This document shows positions 6,370 to 7,584 of a stretch of DNA of 7,584 bases, piece after piece (positions within the stretch are counted from its first letter, which is position 1; each line of letters opens with the position of its first letter). The position numbers and the translations under genes were made by a program. Location: NCBI GenBank assembly GCA_026992215.1, contig JALXAI010000124.1, positions 1-7,584 of the forward strand. Direction: 5' to 3'. Origin of the DNA: Desulfobacterales bacterium (lineage in GTDB: Bacteria; Desulfobacterota; Syntrophobacteria; B119-G9). The notes beneath the pieces were generated by a model. It ran no database searches, was not told the origin of the DNA, and saw only the letters and a list, made by a program, of their open reading frames with translations.

Positions 6370-7203
6370 ATGTCACCAACTAGTTTAAAGAAAACGGTTA
6401 TTTTCTTGTTTGCGATGATCACGTGCCTGAGCCTGGGCGCATCTTCCCACGCGTATCTCGTAAACCCGTCCGGCTATTCTTTTTCAAGGCCAGGGGACTA
6501 TGGGTATATTGCATCTTATGGTATATACTCTTACACTGACCCGGATAAAATCAAGCTGACAGACGGGATTATAGGCCAGGACGACTGGACACAAAACGAA
6601 GACTACAAAAACTGGGTTGGCTGGTGGGGAATATCGTACCAGGGAGATCTTGATGGTGACAAAAAAGTGAGCATGGGCGATTACATCGATAATCCCGTTA
6701 CCATCACCTTCAATTTTGCACAAGACTTCGAGTTGTCCGCGATTAACCTGTGGACCAACCAGGACGCTATACACACCTTCAACGTTGTTTATCCGGGAGA
6801 GATATCAATAAGCAGAAACGGTGAGCAGTTGGTTTCACTTACGTCCGCTTTTTCAAAAGGCAGATCCGGAACTGATAACGGATTCAACAACGGGAAACTT
6901 CACGAGATAAGCTTCGACCTCGGTGATCTGGATATTGCAAGTGGCGATGAAATTTCAATTACGCTCAGTAACTATAATATTTTCAGTCAACTTGTATACA
7001 ATGAGGAAACGGGCAACTGGGAATATGATGGTATCCCCTGGAACAATAATGCGGGAAGCGAGTACAACGGCATGTTCTGGATCTTTTTGAGCGAAGTCGA
7101 ATTTGTTTCCGCGAACCCTGTGCCTGTTCCGGGGAGCATGTTACTGCTGGGAAGCGGGCTTTTGTTCCTGGTCGGGGTAACAAGGCGAAAAAGAAGATCC
7201 TAG
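6370..7203 (+). CDS. PEP-CTERM-sorted secreted protein with galactose-binding-like domain and a dockerin-type calcium loop
   Basis: 277 residues. Residues 1-28 are a signal peptide (KK, hydrophobic core, cut after SSHA). Residues about 60-245 look like a beta-sandwich of the F5/8 type C/galactose-binding class: KLTDGIIG, then WVGWWG, VTITFNF, INLWTN, EISISRNGEQLVSL and FWIFLSEVEF strands. Residues 93-104 read DLDGDKKVSMGD, an exact EF-hand/dockerin spacing (D93, D95, D97, S101, D104), apparently inserted between the first strands. The C-terminus has NPVPVPGS (residues 249-256), a hydrophobic helix and TRRKRRS: a PEP-CTERM sorting signal in which the usual Glu is Val. Such tails are processed by an exosortase at the inner membrane; none is visible here. 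It has its own sigma-54 promoter and is probably transcribed separately from the nfr genes. A role as a calcium-dependent, glycan-binding matrix protein is inferred; the ligand is unknown. Confidence 0.88.
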   Translation: MSPTSLKKTVIFLFAMITCLSLGASSHAYLVNPSGYSFSRPGDYGYIASYGIYSYTDPDKIKLTDGIIGQDDWTQNEDYKNWVGWWGISYQGDLDGDKKVSMGDYIDNPVTITFNFAQDFELSAINLWTNQDAIHTFNVVYPGEISISRNGEQLVSLTSAFSKGRSGTDNGFNNGKLHEISFDLGDLDIASGDEISITLSNYNIFSQLVYNEETGNWEYDGIPWNNNAGSEYNGMFWIFLSEVEFVSANPVPVPGSMLLLGSGLLFLVGVTRRKRRS

Positions 7204-7286
7204 GCAGACAGGTTTTTCTACGGGCGCCAGGAGCATACGAAGCATTCGTTAAACCCTGTGCTGAAGGTAGTTGTGGATTCTTTCCG

Positions 7287-7584
7287 TTGATACTCAGGAA
7301 AATCGAGGAAGCAAGGGAACTTTACCAAGAGTACGGAGATCTTGCCGGCAAAGATCCCATTATTTCCAGACTGATACTCGAGTACAGGAACAGAATAGAA
7401 ACCACCCACGAGAACTTTCGGAAAAACGAGGTTAACACTGCGTGCAGCGAGTGTGCCCAAAAAAACCAGGGAAGTTGCTGCTTTGAAGGGATGGAAGATA
7501 ACTATGATTCCATCCTCCTGTTTGTGAACCTGTTGCTGGGAGTTGAGCTTCCCACCCGAAGAGAAGTAGAAGAGCATTGTTTTT
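7287..7584 (+). CDS. Cysteine-rich protein of unknown function, N-terminal part (3' truncated by window edge)
   Basis: The reading frame is open to the right edge and gives 99 residues from a TTG start at 7287. I chose TTG because no ATG, GTG or other TTG occurs in this frame between the preceding stop codon and here, and because it opens a good helix (ILRKIEEARELYQEYGDLA). Shine-Dalgarno support is weak. After a charged helical region come C53 and C56 (ACSEC), then C64 and C65 in GSCCFEG, then a hydrophobic NYDSILLFVNLLLG helix and C98. The CxxC plus CC arrangement suggests metal binding, reminiscent of YkgJ-type zinc/iron-chelating proteins and of uncharacterised deltaproteobacterial proteins; function is unknown. 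No signal peptide is seen. It follows the PEP-CTERM gene by 83 bases with no clear terminator between them, so cotranscription is possible. Confidence 0.55.
   Translation, partial: MILRKIEEARELYQEYGDLAGKDPIISRLILEYRNRIETTHENFRKNEVNTACSECAQKNQGSCCFEGMEDNYDSILLFVNLLLGVELPTRREVEEHCF

Noticed and set aside
7237..7249. ACGAA-GCA-TTCGT hairpin after the PEP-CTERM gene as a terminator
   Set aside because: The stem has only five pairs and no T-run follows, so terminator function is not supported.
7218..7577. 119-codon open frame on the minus strand at the right end
   Set aside because: It is the shadow of the plus-strand cysteine-rich gene, whose CxxC and CC pattern looks like a real protein. The minus-strand product has no recognisable domain and its start has no support.

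Overview
This is a Gram-negative chromosomal window with a tightly packed, single-strand (+) layout of five genes. The outer-membrane export protein, signal peptides, variant PEP-CTERM sorting tail and moderate base composition fit a deltaproteobacterium (Desulfobacterota-type). That placement is an inference from protein style, not from any marker gene.

Region 1 (1-5046) holds the core of an NfrB/NfrA-type exopolysaccharide synthesis and export system. The first gene is cut by the left edge. What remains is the C-terminal part of an NfrB-like inner-membrane glycosyltransferase: the last membrane segments, then a cytoplasmic MshEN (cyclic-di-GMP-binding) domain and two additional MshEN-type modules. 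The second gene overlaps it by 8 bases. It encodes a 1262-residue NfrA-like protein with a signal peptide, a very long TPR superhelix and a C-terminal outer-membrane NfrA_C domain. In E. coli the equivalent pair makes and exports the c-di-GMP-controlled glycan used as receptor by phage N4.

Region 2 (5047-6125) carries a secreted DUF4434-like, TIM-barrel, glycosidase-like protein. The order nfrB-nfrA-secreted hydrolase-like protein matches E. coli nfrB-nfrA-ybcH, so these three are probably one operon for synthesis, export and trimming of a polysaccharide.

Region 3 (6126-7203) starts with a 244-base intergenic region. It contains two inverted repeats, a textbook sigma-54 (-24/-12) promoter, a palindrome over the predicted transcription start and a strong ribosome binding site. 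Downstream is a secreted galactose-binding-like (F5/8 type C-like) protein with an embedded dockerin/EF-hand-type calcium loop and a variant PEP-CTERM (VPVP) sorting tail. PEP-CTERM/exosortase systems are known to go with exopolysaccharide production and with the sigma-54-dependent PrsK/PrsR regulators. The simplest reading is a matrix module: a c-di-GMP-gated glycan exporter next to a separately controlled, surface-sorted, possibly glycan-binding protein.

Region 4 (7204-7584) contains the start of a cysteine-rich protein of unknown function, cut by the right edge. No RNA genes, CRISPR arrays, complete mobile elements or origins were seen.
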